Shown in pieces: positions 19,534-29,254 of a DNA stretch of 64,000 bases. Below the pieces are notes generated by a model that worked only from the letters and a program-made list of their open reading frames with translations, did not search any database and was not told the DNA's origin. Source of the DNA: Przewalskia tangutica (taxonomy: Eukaryota > Streptophyta > Magnoliopsida > Solanales > Solanaceae); NCBI GenBank assembly GCA_029844215.1, contig CM056723.1, positions 86,916,790-86,980,789 on the forward strand, read 5' to 3'. Numbering within the stretch: position 1 is the stretch's first letter; every line of letters begins with the position of its first letter. The position numbers were made by a program, and so were the translations under genes.

Positions 19534-19825
19534 TGTTACACCCCGTAGTTCAGGTCATGCGCATGAGAGCGTACGAAAGGGAATAAGACTTAAAATTTTC
19601 AAAAGATAGGTTGACGGATTGTTTCGGATGGGTTTTAGTCAACTTTGAGGCGGGTTATGACCCGGTACATTGAGAGTTCCGAAGTATTTCAAAGGCCTAG
19701 TGCGTAGTTCGTTGAGTCTAGTTTCCAACGCAACCAACCGTTCGTCGATAGGATATCGGAGTAGGAAGTTATGAGAGTTATAAGTTCAGTGCGCAGACGG
19801 GCAGAAATGTGTCTCGGACAGAAGC

Positions 19826-19990
19826 GACAGGGCCGCGGCGCCGGATATACTGAGGGGTCGCTGAAGTTGCAGCGCCGGGGAGCAGGGCCGCGACGCCGGG
19901 GAGCAGGGCCGCGGCGCCGGAAGTTCAGAGAAGCTGCAGAGCTTTCAGCGCCTCGGCGCCGGCGGCGGGGTCGCGGCGCTGAGGCGGGAT
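19826..19990. repeat. GC-rich block inside LTR C
   Basis: Repeated GGGCCGCGGCGCCGG-type words; inverted counterpart of 1010-1195. Lies upstream of the TATA-like box. Confidence 0.8.
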
Positions 19991-20088
19991 TTTGGGCGGA
20001 AAAACTTAGGAAAATCTGATTTTCTCTTTTAAAAAGGCCATGGGAGGGTGACAAGTGTCCCCCCCCATCTGATTTTTCTTGCATGCCT

Positions 20089-20094
20089 TATATT
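20089..20094 (+). promoter_or_regulatory. LTR C TATA-like box
   Basis: CCT-TATATT-GACC about 555 bp into the LTR, followed 35-60 bp on by a CTCTCTCTCT tract typical of plant start regions. Confidence 0.5.
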
Positions 20095-21402
20095 GACCAA
20101 GTCTTGAAGACTTGGTCATCTTTCAAACCTCTCTCTCTCTCTAAATTAGCTCTCACTTCTCTCTAAAATTCCAAGGGGAATTCAAAGCCTAAGAAAAATC
20201 TGAAAAGTTAAGGACAAGAAGGAAGCTTGTGGCTAGCTTGTAGGAGTTGTTGTGGTGGTGTTCTTGGAAAGGAGGCTAGCAAAGTTGTTGGAATAATTTT
20301 GGCTAAAGCTCTAAAGGTAACATTTCTTCTCTTGTAGCTAGTTATTGTGTTGCATGTGAAGAAGAAGGGATTTGTAGTAGTAAATAATGCTCTTAGATTC
20401 ATTGCATGTAAGAAATATGGGTTGGATATGAAAGAATTGGTTAAGAAGATTATGTGAGCATGTTGTAGCCTAAAAACTACCTTAGACTTGTTAAGTTAGT
20501 TGTTTTACCTTGTGGGGCAGAATTTTACACACCCAAGTTTAGGTGTGTAATCCCCTTTGAAATGTTTGGATTGTTGAGCCTTAAATGTGGCATTTGGATG
20601 TTGAATTCGGCCTTGAGAAAGGTGGCAAAGTATGTAGAAACAAAGGAAATGCTGCCCAATTTTCCATAGAATTTAGTGACTTTGAACTTAGATTATTTCT
20701 ACATTGAAATTAGAGGTTAATAAACGTATCATGGTTATTATAGGTTGGCATATTACTTGCGGTAGTTTGAGCTTAGCAAGTGGATTGACCGAAGAGGTAT
20801 GTGAAAACTTTCTTACCTCTTGAGCATGAGTAGTTATAACTATATAGTACGGTAGACGTACGTGTTTTAAATGAAGTAAATCCTTTTGTTATACTTGACT
20901 TGTTTTAAGAAAATGTCTAAGTGGTTGGGATAAGAAGTTAACCCGTTTGTTCTTGAGGAGTGGTTTATCTTAAATAAGGTAGACAAGGATTTCTTGACAT
21001 AAAGAAGTATAGAGTACTTGGTGTGAAAGTATTGAGTATTGAATTATTCTAAAAAGATAAGAGGCTTGAAGTATTTTTGAAAATTGTGTAAATTTGTTTG
21101 AAGTATAAGTCTCTTGGTTGGTACAAGAACGAAATGGTTTATAAGGAGTTATAACGGCTTTATGGGAAGTTAGTTATAATGGCCTTATAAAAGGATAAGA
21201 ATGTCTTAATTTCTAAAGCATAAAGTTAGTATAACGGCTTTATGGGAAGTTGGTTATAATAACTTTATGGAAGGTTAAGAAGGTTGTCTAATTCGATTTA
21301 TGAGCATAAGTTGCCTAGATTGTGAAAAATTAAAGTTACTTGGTTTCAAGCTTTGAAATGAGTTTTCTAAAGGTGTAGTAGCTTACTTTGAAAAATAGAC
21401 AC

Positions 21403-21590
21403 GCCTTGATAGAACTTTGGCTTGTTTAATCGAGAATTATTCTATTTGTGCCTTGATAGTACTTTAGTTTGTTTAATTGAGAATTATTCTATTTGTGCCT
21501 TGATAGTACTTTGGCTTATTTAATTGAGAATTATTCTATGTGTGCCTTGATACGTACGTTGGCTTGCTTAAATAAGGATTGTCTTGGTTT
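21403..21590 (+). repeat. 47-bp minisatellite, about four units
   Basis: Units start at 21403, 21450, 21497 and 21544 with GCCTTGATAGTACTTTGGCT and end GAGAATTATTCTATTTGT. The reverse complement of this unit is the repeat expanded in LTRs of element F. Confidence 0.87.
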
Positions 21591-21790
21591 ATGTGAAAGG
21601 AAGGCATGGTAATTGTTTTGGTTTATGTAAGGACATGGTATTGCAATTCGAATTAAAAGCATGTAGTTATGAGTCTATTTGGGCGTACCGTCAGTGATGG
21701 AGGATTCCACGGGTATGCGGCCATGATGAGGGTTCGTTTCCTGTGTGATTATTATTCATGGATTAGCTCTCAGTGAGGTCTCATCACGAG

Positions 21791-22131
21791 GTGGATCTAG
21801 TAGTTAGCCCTCGTACTTGCCCCGGTCAGAGACGTGATGCAGGGTGGATCTGGTAGTTGGCTTTCGTACTTGCCCCGGTCAGTGTTAGGGCGAAGTTGTG
21901 TGATGCAGGGTGGATCTGGTGGTTAGCCTGCGTACTTGCCCCGGTCAACGATGTGACGCAGGGTGGATCTGTTAGACGCTATCATACTTGCCCCGGTCAG
22001 CTTCGTGATTCAGGTAATTAGTATTGTTGGTACGGGTGGATCTGGTAGCTGGCTTTCGTACTTGCCCCGGTCAGTTGAGGATGCAGGGTGGATCTGGTAG
22101 CTATGCCTTCGTACTTGCCTCGTACGGTTCT
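21791..22131 (+). repeat. Six irregular tandem units of 50-75 bp
   Basis: Each unit pairs GGTGGATCTGGTAG with CGTACTTGCCCCGGTCA. The last unit merges into the CCTTCGTACTTGCC segment that is present once in family-2 LTRs. Confidence 0.85.
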
Positions 22132-22221
22132 TATGATACAGGTGGGATCTAGTATTCATGTGTACTCCTTAGTGTTGTTATATCATAGACTGCCGGCAGT
22201 GAGGAAGGAATTCCACGGGCA

Positions 22222-22226
22222 CGATT
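22222..22226. repeat. Target-site duplication of D, left
   Basis: CGATT, repeated at 36444-36448. Confidence 0.92.
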
Positions 22227-22253
22227 TGTCACGACCCGACCCCGGGCCCGACT

Positions 22254-22272
22254 GGTGCCCAACCTGGGCACC
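22254..22272 (-). other. U5 hairpin, D 3' LTR
   Basis: GGTGCCC-AGGTT-GGGCACC (minus strand), perfect 7-bp stem and 5-nt loop, close to the LTR end. Confidence 0.65.
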
Positions 22273-22819
22273 CTGTTCAGGTATACATCAGAGAATAGCA
22301 GCGGAACATACACAACATAAACACAGGTGTAAACAATATAACAACACAGGCTAGCCGATAAGGCCGCCTTCCATAAAATAAACAAAGTCAAAAGTACAAC
22401 TTTACAACTCAGTTCTTACAGCCCAACCACATATGTGAATACAGACCTCTAGGAATAACAACTGTGGCGGGACAGGGCCCCGCCATACCCCTGAATGTAC
22501 ATAATCTACAACATCAGGGAAAGACTGTACCAAAAGAAAGACAAGCCTCCGGAGAATGGAGCTTACGTGCGATAAGTGATCCTAAGGTGTGGATCCGCAA
22601 CCGCTTACCCTTTCTGCGGCGTGAACGCAGCCCCGAGAAGGGGGTCGACACAATATGTACTAAGTATGTAAAACTGGAAAGTACTGTAATTACAACATAA
22701 GTTTAATAGAAAGCCGGAGACATGTATGATAACAAAATTACAGTACACAGTGCCTTACTAACAATGAGAGTAAAAATGGGTGTATACTTACAACGAAAAA
22801 TAGGATTGGAATCCTACTC

Positions 22820-23085
22820 CTGGGACTATTTCACCCGCATAGGTCCAGTGGACCTGCGTGAGGTATTCCTCGCATGGGACTATTTCACCCGCATAAGCCC
22901 TACGGACTCGCATGAGGTATTCCTCGCATAGGCTGGACCCGCCCGCATGGGACTATTTCACCCGCATAAGCCCTTACGGACTCGCATGAGGTATTCCTCG
23001 CATAGGCTGGACCCGCCCGCATGGGACTATTTCACCCGCATAAGCCCTTACGGACTCGCATGAGGTATTCCTCGCATCGTGGTTA
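22820..23085. repeat. Tandem GGGACTATTTCACCCGCATAAG array
   Basis: About four units of 50-85 bp, each pairing GGGACTATTTCACCCGCATA with CGCATGAGGTATTCCTCGCA. The second part contains the inverted repeat GAGG-TATT-CCTC. Related arrays lie at 19195-19300, 33986-34235, 38587-38835 and 44400-44645. Confidence 0.85.
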
Positions 23086-24047
23086 GCAAATCCACGGAAA
23101 TATACAATGCCACAATCCCGGGGAATGACCCCGCAACGAATAATATATCACTAGCCCAAATCCGGCTATCACACATAACATAAGCTCTATCGGCTTATCA
23201 TACAATATATAAGCAAGTTAAGAAATCCCCTAACTTCTTACTATTCTTGTTCATATACACTCTCGTTTTAGTTTACTTAAGGCACTAACATGTCTCTTAT
23301 AAAAATCCGGGACTTTAACCCAAAGTACTACGTCTATTCCTTTAAAATGACTCATTTCATTATAAAACTTCCAAGATACTAATAACCGTAGTATCAAGTT
23401 ACAATTTCTTTTCAAGACAAGTCACAATACTTTTAGAAATAAAAATTAGGCTTCTAAATCAAGTGACTCATGTCTTATAAAACCTTAGGCAATTGATGCC
23501 TTAAAATCGAATTGCCTTCCATTAAATCAAGTCATTTATCTTTCCATAAAGTCAATATAACCAACTCCCATAAAGTCGTTATATTCACTTTATACCTTAG
23601 TCAAGTACAATTTCCTATCCAAGGGACTTATACGTTTTAAAGCGACACAAGTATCACATACTTTAAAATTCTCAAGTCCCTTATCTTTAACAAGACTTAA
23701 GACATCTTTAATATTCTCAAAAGTGAGTTAATCTCTAACTCACCCGACTTGGCATTTCATAAAACAAGTAAAGAATGTCAAAGTCTTGTACGTCTACCGT
23801 ACTATATACGTGAAACTAGTCATGCTCAAAGATAGGAAAAGTTCTACATACCTTGTCGGGTCAAACCACTTGCCAAGTACAAAGTCCCTCCCGTAGTATA
23901 TCAACCTATAATATTCACAATATGTCTATTAACGCCTTACTTCAAATGTAGAATATTATAAGTGTAAAGTCTCCATTTTCTACGGAAAATCGGACAGCAC
24001 CTCCTTTGTTTTTACTCACTTTGCCACCTTTTTCAAGGCCGAAATAC

Positions 24048-24279
24048 AATAACCAAACAGCCCCAATTGGCTCACAACAATATAGAAGGTAGTTCAATAC
24101 AAATGAATAACCAAACAGCCCCAATTGGCTCACAACAATATAGAAGGTAGTTCAATACAAATGAATAACCAAACAGCCCCAATTGGCTCACAACAATATA
24201 GAAGGTAGTTCAATACAAATGAATAACCAAACAGCCCCAATTGGCTCACAACAATATAGAAGGTAGTTCAATACAAATG
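24048..24279. repeat. 58-bp tandem repeat, four copies
   Basis: Near-perfect units starting AATAACCAAACAGCCCCAAT at 24048, 24106, 24164 and 24222. The partner LTR has only three (35209-35382). Confidence 0.93.
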
Positions 24280-24986
24280 AATAACCAACTAATACAAACT
24301 ACAGTCCAAATTCGGCCACCTTGAGTTCAACAAAACCAATTCTTATCCAACTTCCATTTCAATCCATATTGGTAGCATAACATGATATCAAGTCGCATTT
24401 GATTATAATAACCATAATCTTTAAGTAAGTAACATGCGACGATTTCTAAAGCGACCAATTAGTAATCCAATTTCCAAGTGGCTTGTATAACATTTGATTT
24501 AGCTACAAGAAATCCATAATGCTTATAACTTCAACCTATCAACTTCATGCTAGCAACAAGTAAAGCTAACAACAACAATATAAATATGTAATCTTGTAAC
24601 ACCTTAAAAGACAAGATTATACCTTAACGATTTTTAATCCAACTCGATCCAAGTCGCTCCTTAGTAGTTTAGAGCCTCTCCAAGACACTTCAATCCGCTT
24701 GTTGAGACCCTTAGAACAACACCAACAATTATCCTTCAAAACTCCAAACAAAACCTAGAAAGACCATTAGGTTTTCGTTTGCGACTAACAGTAAACTACC
24801 TTTTTCCAAGATTTTTCTATTGAGATGTGTTTACAATACACCTAAGAACCTTGGTTTAAAGTGTGGAATCAAATGGACAAGAAACGAAATTTTTTCCCTT
24901 TCTTCCTTAGTGAACCCGAGACCCCTCCTAAGTGTTCTTCAAATTTGTGTAAATTTTTTCTAAGTGTTAAGTCCTCTCTTGCTACT

Positions 24987-25002
24987 AGTATAATATAAAG
25001 GG
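24987..25002 (-). promoter_or_regulatory. D 3' LTR TATA-like box
   Basis: Minus strand CCCTTTATATTATACTAG, about 330 bp into the LTR; same at 36097-36110 in the 5' LTR. Confidence 0.6.
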
Positions 25003-25333
25003 TCATGGAGGGTTAAGATGCATCCAAATGGTTGGCTTGGATAAACTCTTAGCAAAAATCAAGACTTATTGACCATTGACTTAGTCAAGATTGTCAAGCC
25101 ACAACTTGCAAGACTTTAGTCATCCAAGACTTAAGGTAAATGACCATATTGGCCATGCCATTTCGTCCAAGGCATTGCTAAGGGGGGTGACACGTGTCGC
25201 CTCCCATTAAATCACAACACTTACGTTTTCCGACAATTTCATAATTCCGATAAATTTACAAGTCTCAAATCTTAACACTTGTGAGTTCTTACTTATGTTC
25301 TTAAAATATGTCCTGCAATTACGGGGTGTAACA

Positions 25334-25369
25334 TTCTTCCCCCTTAGAAACATTCGTCCCCGAATGTTC
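25334..25369 (-). promoter_or_regulatory. Polypurine tract and inverted repeat of D
   Basis: Minus strand: AACATTCG-GGGA-CGAATGTT followed by a TCTAAGGGGGAAGAA tract against the LTR. Confidence 0.88.
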
Positions 25370-25408
25370 TTTCGGAGTCACACTTACAATTAGCAACATA
25401 GTTTCCTT

Positions 25409-25680
25409 TCACAGCCCCGACATACCAAAAATGCCACTCATGGCCACATAAAAGCATTTAAGCAAAAGAAACACTTCAATTAAAACCTGACAAGTAAGGG
25501 AAAATGAAATACCTGAAGGTATAGGAAATAAGTGAGGATACCTCCTCAACATGTCCTCCTCCGCTTCCCAAGTCAACTCCTCCCGGTTATCATTTCTCCA
25601 CAGGACTTTGACGGAAGCTACATCCTTGGTCATGATCGCCTGACCTGGCGATCGAGTATCGCTATAGGACTCTCCTCATA
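25409..25680 (-). pseudogene. pol: Pol C-terminal chromodomain (D)
   Basis: The integrase frame reads SPIAILDRQVRRS and then shifts at about 25630; the next frame reads TKDVASVKVLWRNDNREELT followed by WEAEEDMLRRYPHLF. The VKVLWRN ... TWE pattern is the chromodomain-like module ending chromovirus integrases, which binds chromatin and biases insertion into heterochromatin. It lies directly upstream of the polypurine tract, as expected for the pol end. Confidence 0.82.
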
Positions 25681-27080
25681 CGATAACCCCTCTGTCACCT
25701 GGACCTCACTAGTAGGGAAAACTCTCGCTGGATCACCGATACACTTTCGCAACATAGAAACATGGAATACCGGATGTACCGCCTCCAACTTTGATGGCAG
25801 ATCCAACTCGTAGGCAACCTTGCCCACTATACGAACGATCTGGTAGGGCCCAATGTACCTTGGGCTGAGTTTCCCCTTCTTACCGAATCTCATCACACCC
25901 TTCATGGGTGACACCTTCAGGAAGACCCAATCTTCTACCTGAAACTCCAAATGCCGACGCCGATTATCCGCATATGACTTCTGCCGACTCTGAGCTGCTA
26001 ACAGTCTCTCCTGGATAAGCTTCACCTTATCCATAGCCTGCTGTACCAAGTCTGGGCCAACTAACTGTACCTCACCCACGTCGAACCAGCCGATCGACGA
26101 CCTGCATTTCCGCCCATATAAAGCCTCGTATGGCGCTATCTGTATACTGGAATGGTAGCTGTTATTATAAGCAAACTCCACGAGAGGCAAATGATCCTCC
26201 CAGCTACCACTGAAATCAATCACGCAGGCTCGCAGCATATCCTCAAGTGTCTGGATAGTACGCTCTGCCTGCCCGTCAGTCTGAGGATGAAATGCTGTGC
26301 TGAGACTCACCTGTGTCCCTAGACCCTTCTGGAAAGATCTCCAGAAGTTAGCAGAACCTGGCTCCCCTATCAGATATAATCGACACCGGGACACCGTGCA
26401 GCCTCACTATCTCTCGGATGTACAATCTGGCATAGTCCTCAGCTGAAAACGTCGTCCTGACTGGAAGGAAATGGGCTGATTTCGTCAGCCTGTCAACAAT
26501 AACCCAAATGGAGTCGTAATTCCTCTGAGTACGATGTAACCCTGTAACAAAGTCCATGTTGATCGCCTCCAACTTCCAAGTCGGAATCTCAATAGACTGC
26601 AATAATCCACTGGGCCTCTGGTGCTCGACCTTAACCTGCTGGCAATTAGGACACTGTGCAACAAAACCTGCCACGTCCCTCTTCAGGCCATCCCACTAAT
26701 ACAAACATCTGAGGTCATGGTACATCTTGGTCGACCCCGGATGAATAGAATAACGAGCGCTGTGTGCCTCCCCCAAAATCTGCTGACGAAGTCCTGATAC
26801 ATCGGGAACACACAACCGGCCCTCAAATCTCAGCACCCCATCAGGCGCTACCTCGAATAGACTCTTCTCCTCCCGAAGAGCTGCATCACTGTACCGTACC
26901 AACACTGGGTCCTCAAACTGTCGCCTCTTCACCTCATCAACGATGGAAGACTCGGCAACCTCACGAACCCGTACTCCACTATCGTCGGTATCAATCAATC
27001 GAACCCCAAGGCTCGCTAATTGGTGGATCTGACGGACCATGTCCTGTCTCTCGGTACCTCGATAGGCTCCCGTCGATCTA
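25640..27080 (-). pseudogene. pol: Integrase (D)
   Basis: Order on the minus strand: an HHCC zinc-binding segment (EAHSARYSIHPG ... CPNCQQVK) interrupted by TAG at 26696-26698, where CLY*WDG stands for an expected CLYWWDG (TGG to TAG). The core follows with MDFVTGLHRTQRNYDSIWVI (first Asp), VSIISDRGARF (second Asp), a frameshift near 26370, then HPQTDGQAERTIQTLEDML (catalytic Glu), so all three D,D(35)E residues are visible. It continues with FAYNNSYHSSIQIAPYEALY, YGRKCRSSIGW and VHPVFHVSMLRK. It inserts cDNA into the genome. At least one stop and one frameshift break it. Confidence 0.9.
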
Positions 27081-27445
27081 CGACTCAAGGCATCGGCAAC
27101 TACGTTGGCTTTCCGGATGGTATAGAATATCAACATCATAGTCTTTCAAAGAACTCTAACCACCGTCTCGTCTTGACTCCTCTCGCTGAAGATATACTGG
27201 AGGCTCTTGTGGTCTGTATAAATATCCACATGAACCCCGTACAAATAGTGTCTCCAAATCTTCAAGGCATGAATAACCGCGGCCAACTCTAAGTCATGGG
27301 TAGGGTAATTCCTCTCATGCTTCCGTAACTGCCGGGAAGCATAGGCTATAACCTTGTCGTGCTGCATCAAAACACACCCTAGCCCGATACCCGAGGCATC
27401 ACAATAGATCACGCGTGCCTAACCCTCGGGAAGAGTAAGCGAGTG
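27081..27445 (-). pseudogene. pol: RNase H (D)
   Basis: IYCDASGIGLGCVLMQ gives the first catalytic Asp, HDLELAAVIHALKIWRHYLY the Glu, and IYTDHKSLQYIF the second Asp. A frameshift near 27146 separates this from FYTIRKANVVADALSRR, the usual RNase H/integrase boundary. An in-frame stop precedes the start (PEG*ARVIYCD). It removes the RNA strand during cDNA synthesis in the parent element. Confidence 0.88.
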
Positions 27446-28386
27446 TAGTCAACCTCTCCTTCAGCAACTGAAAACCCTGCTCGCAAGCCTCTGTCCACTG
27501 GAACTTGGCTGCCTTCTGAGTCAGCCTAGTCAACGGTGCTGAAATCGAAGCAAACTGCTCCACAAACCTACGGTAGTAACCCGCCAGTCCTAAGAAACTG
27601 CGTACCTCGGTCGGAGTAGTAGGCCTCGGCCAAGACTTGACTGCCTCAATCTTTGCCGTATCCACGCGAACACCATCAGCCCCAATAATATGCCCCAGGA
27701 ATGCCACTGAGGCCAACCAAAACTCACACTTGGAGAACTTGGCGAATAACTGCCGGCTCCGGAGAATCCCAATCTGATCCTCGTGATCTGCATACTCTCG
27801 CTCTGTCAGTGTGAATACACCAGATGTCATCAATGAATACAATCACAAATGTATCCAAAAATGGCTTGAACACGGTTCATCAAATCCATAAATACCGCTG
27901 AGGCGTTGGTCAAACCGAAAGACATAACCTCAACTCATAGTGCCCATACCGGTCACGAATGCGATCTTTGGGATATCGCCTCTCGAACTCGAACTCGATG
28001 ATAACTGCATCGCAGTCTATCTTTGAGAAACACCTCGCACCCTGCAACTGGTCAAACAAATCATCAATCCTGGGGAGGGGGTACCTATTCTTAATGGTTA
28101 CCTTATTCAGCTGCCTGTAGTCAACACACATACGCAGCGTCCCATCCTTCTTCTTCACAAACAACACCGGCGCTCCCTAGGGAGATACACTAGGCCTGAT
28201 AAAGCCTTTCTCCAGCAAATCTTTCAGCTGGTCCTTTAGCTCCCTCAACTCTGCAGGTGCCATCCTGTATGGCGGAATGAAAATAGGTCGAGTGTCTGGC
28301 AACGTGTCAATACAAAACTCGATCTCCCTCTCAGGAGGGATACCCGGAAGATCATCTGGGAACACAACTGGAAACTCCCTAACCAC
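27446..28386 (-). pseudogene. pol: Reverse transcriptase (D)
   Basis: Begins EFPVVFPDDLPGIPPEREIE and RMAPAELRELKDQLKDLLEK with GFIRPSVSP, stops at a TAG (28177-28179; expected TGG in SPWGAPVLFVKKKDG), and resumes in the same frame with LFVKKKDGTLRMCVDYRQLN and YPLPRIDDLFDQLQ. After CFSKID the frame is lost over about 27900-28010. The catalytic FIDD box (equivalent of YVDD) is visible at 27826-27837 in another frame as VIVFIDDI. The thumb continues FAKFSKCEFWLASVAFLGH and VRSFLGLAGYYRRFVEQFA. Catalytic residues remain recognisable but the frame is broken. Confidence 0.9.
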
Positions 28387-28395
28387 GCGGCACGA

Positions 28396-29254
28396 TCAAG
28401 AATCGGCACCTCGGCCTGTATCAAATACCCGAACCAGATGATAGATGTAACCCTTCTGCACCATCTTCCTAGCCTTGAGGTAAGAAATAAACCTACCCCT
28501 CGGCGACGCTGTGTTGCCCCTCCACTCGATAACTGGCTCGCCAGGAAACTGGAACCGAACCAACCTGTCCCTACAGTCAACGTTGGCATAACAAGAAGCC
28601 AACCAGTCCATACCCATAATGACATCAAAATCTGTCATCTCCAGCTCTATCAAGTCTGCAAGGGTCTGACGACTGTAAATAAATACCGGACAACCTCTAT
28701 ACACCCGCTCAGCTAACACCGAATCACCCACTGGCGTAGCTACCTCAAACGGCTCTATCGACACCGGCTCTATCCCGATTCTACCCGCAATAAGAGGGGA
28801 CACATAGGACAAGGTAGAACCTGGATCTATCAATGCATAAACATCACAGCCTGAAATCAGTAATGTACCTGTGACGACGTCAGGGGAAGCCTCCTGATCC
28901 TGGCGGCTGGCTAGAGAATATATGCGGTTCTGGGGACCGCTAGAACTGGAACCACCACCACGACCTCTACCGCGGCCTGCCTGTCCGTGAGTACCCTGCC
29001 CTCCGGGGCGCATAACCACAGAAGGAGAAGAAGACCCAGCAACTGATCCCGTCGGCTGTGCTGTACCACCCATGCTGCCTCTAGACGGACAATCCCTCTT
29101 CAAGTGGCCCAGCTGGCCACAAGAGTAACAACCTCCTGCAGGAACACGACACTCGCCTGGGTGAGACCTACCGCATCGAGCACACCGAGGTGTGGGTGGT
29201 CTCGATCGGCGAGGATCTCTGCCTCCCTGAAACCCCGAAGTCCTGGAGCCCTGA
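28396..29254 (-). pseudogene. gag-pol: Gag zinc knuckle and aspartic protease (D)
   Basis: Downstream half of D gag after solo LTR S. A Cys/His knuckle region ends LKRDCPSRGSMGG, followed by a Gly/Arg/Ser linker (GRGRGRGGGSSSSG) and the retropepsin domain: VYALIDPGSTLSYVSPLIAG with the catalytic Asp in DPG, then VIMGMDWLASCYANVDC. DPG in place of the usual D[ST]G is a variant I know from plant Ty3/gypsy proteases. The frame from 29103 is open for 235 codons to FDTGRGADS, then shifts into the RT region. Gag and protease are in one frame, so the parent made a fused polyprotein. Confidence 0.88.
29251..29254. repeat. Target-site duplication of S, left
   Basis: CTGA, repeated at 32235-32238. Excising S restores GGAGCC-CTGA-CCGCTCTGAA, matching the gag of A at 17333-17355. 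Confidence 0.82.

Larger units (their letters stand above)
19534..22226 (+). mobile_element. Element C, 5' LTR first part
   Basis: Starts TGTTACACCCCGTAGTTCAG and runs until element D interrupts at 22227; resumes at 36444. The rejoined junction (GGGCACGATT then GATATTATGGGC) parallels the uninterrupted order of LTR B3 near 16065-16100, confirming continuity. Total LTR is about 3.3 kb. It contains a GC-rich block (19826-19990), a TATA-like box, a 47-bp minisatellite and a second tandem array. No gene. Confidence 0.9.
22227..25333 (-). repeat. Element D, 3' LTR
   Basis: 3107 bp, TGTCACGACCCG to CGGGGTGTAACA on the plus strand. It has four copies of a 58-bp repeat where the partner LTR has three. 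Confidence 0.92.

Noticed and set aside
26764..27292. Plus-strand frames of 125 and 90 codons
   Set aside because: Antisense shadows of the D integrase and RNase H region.
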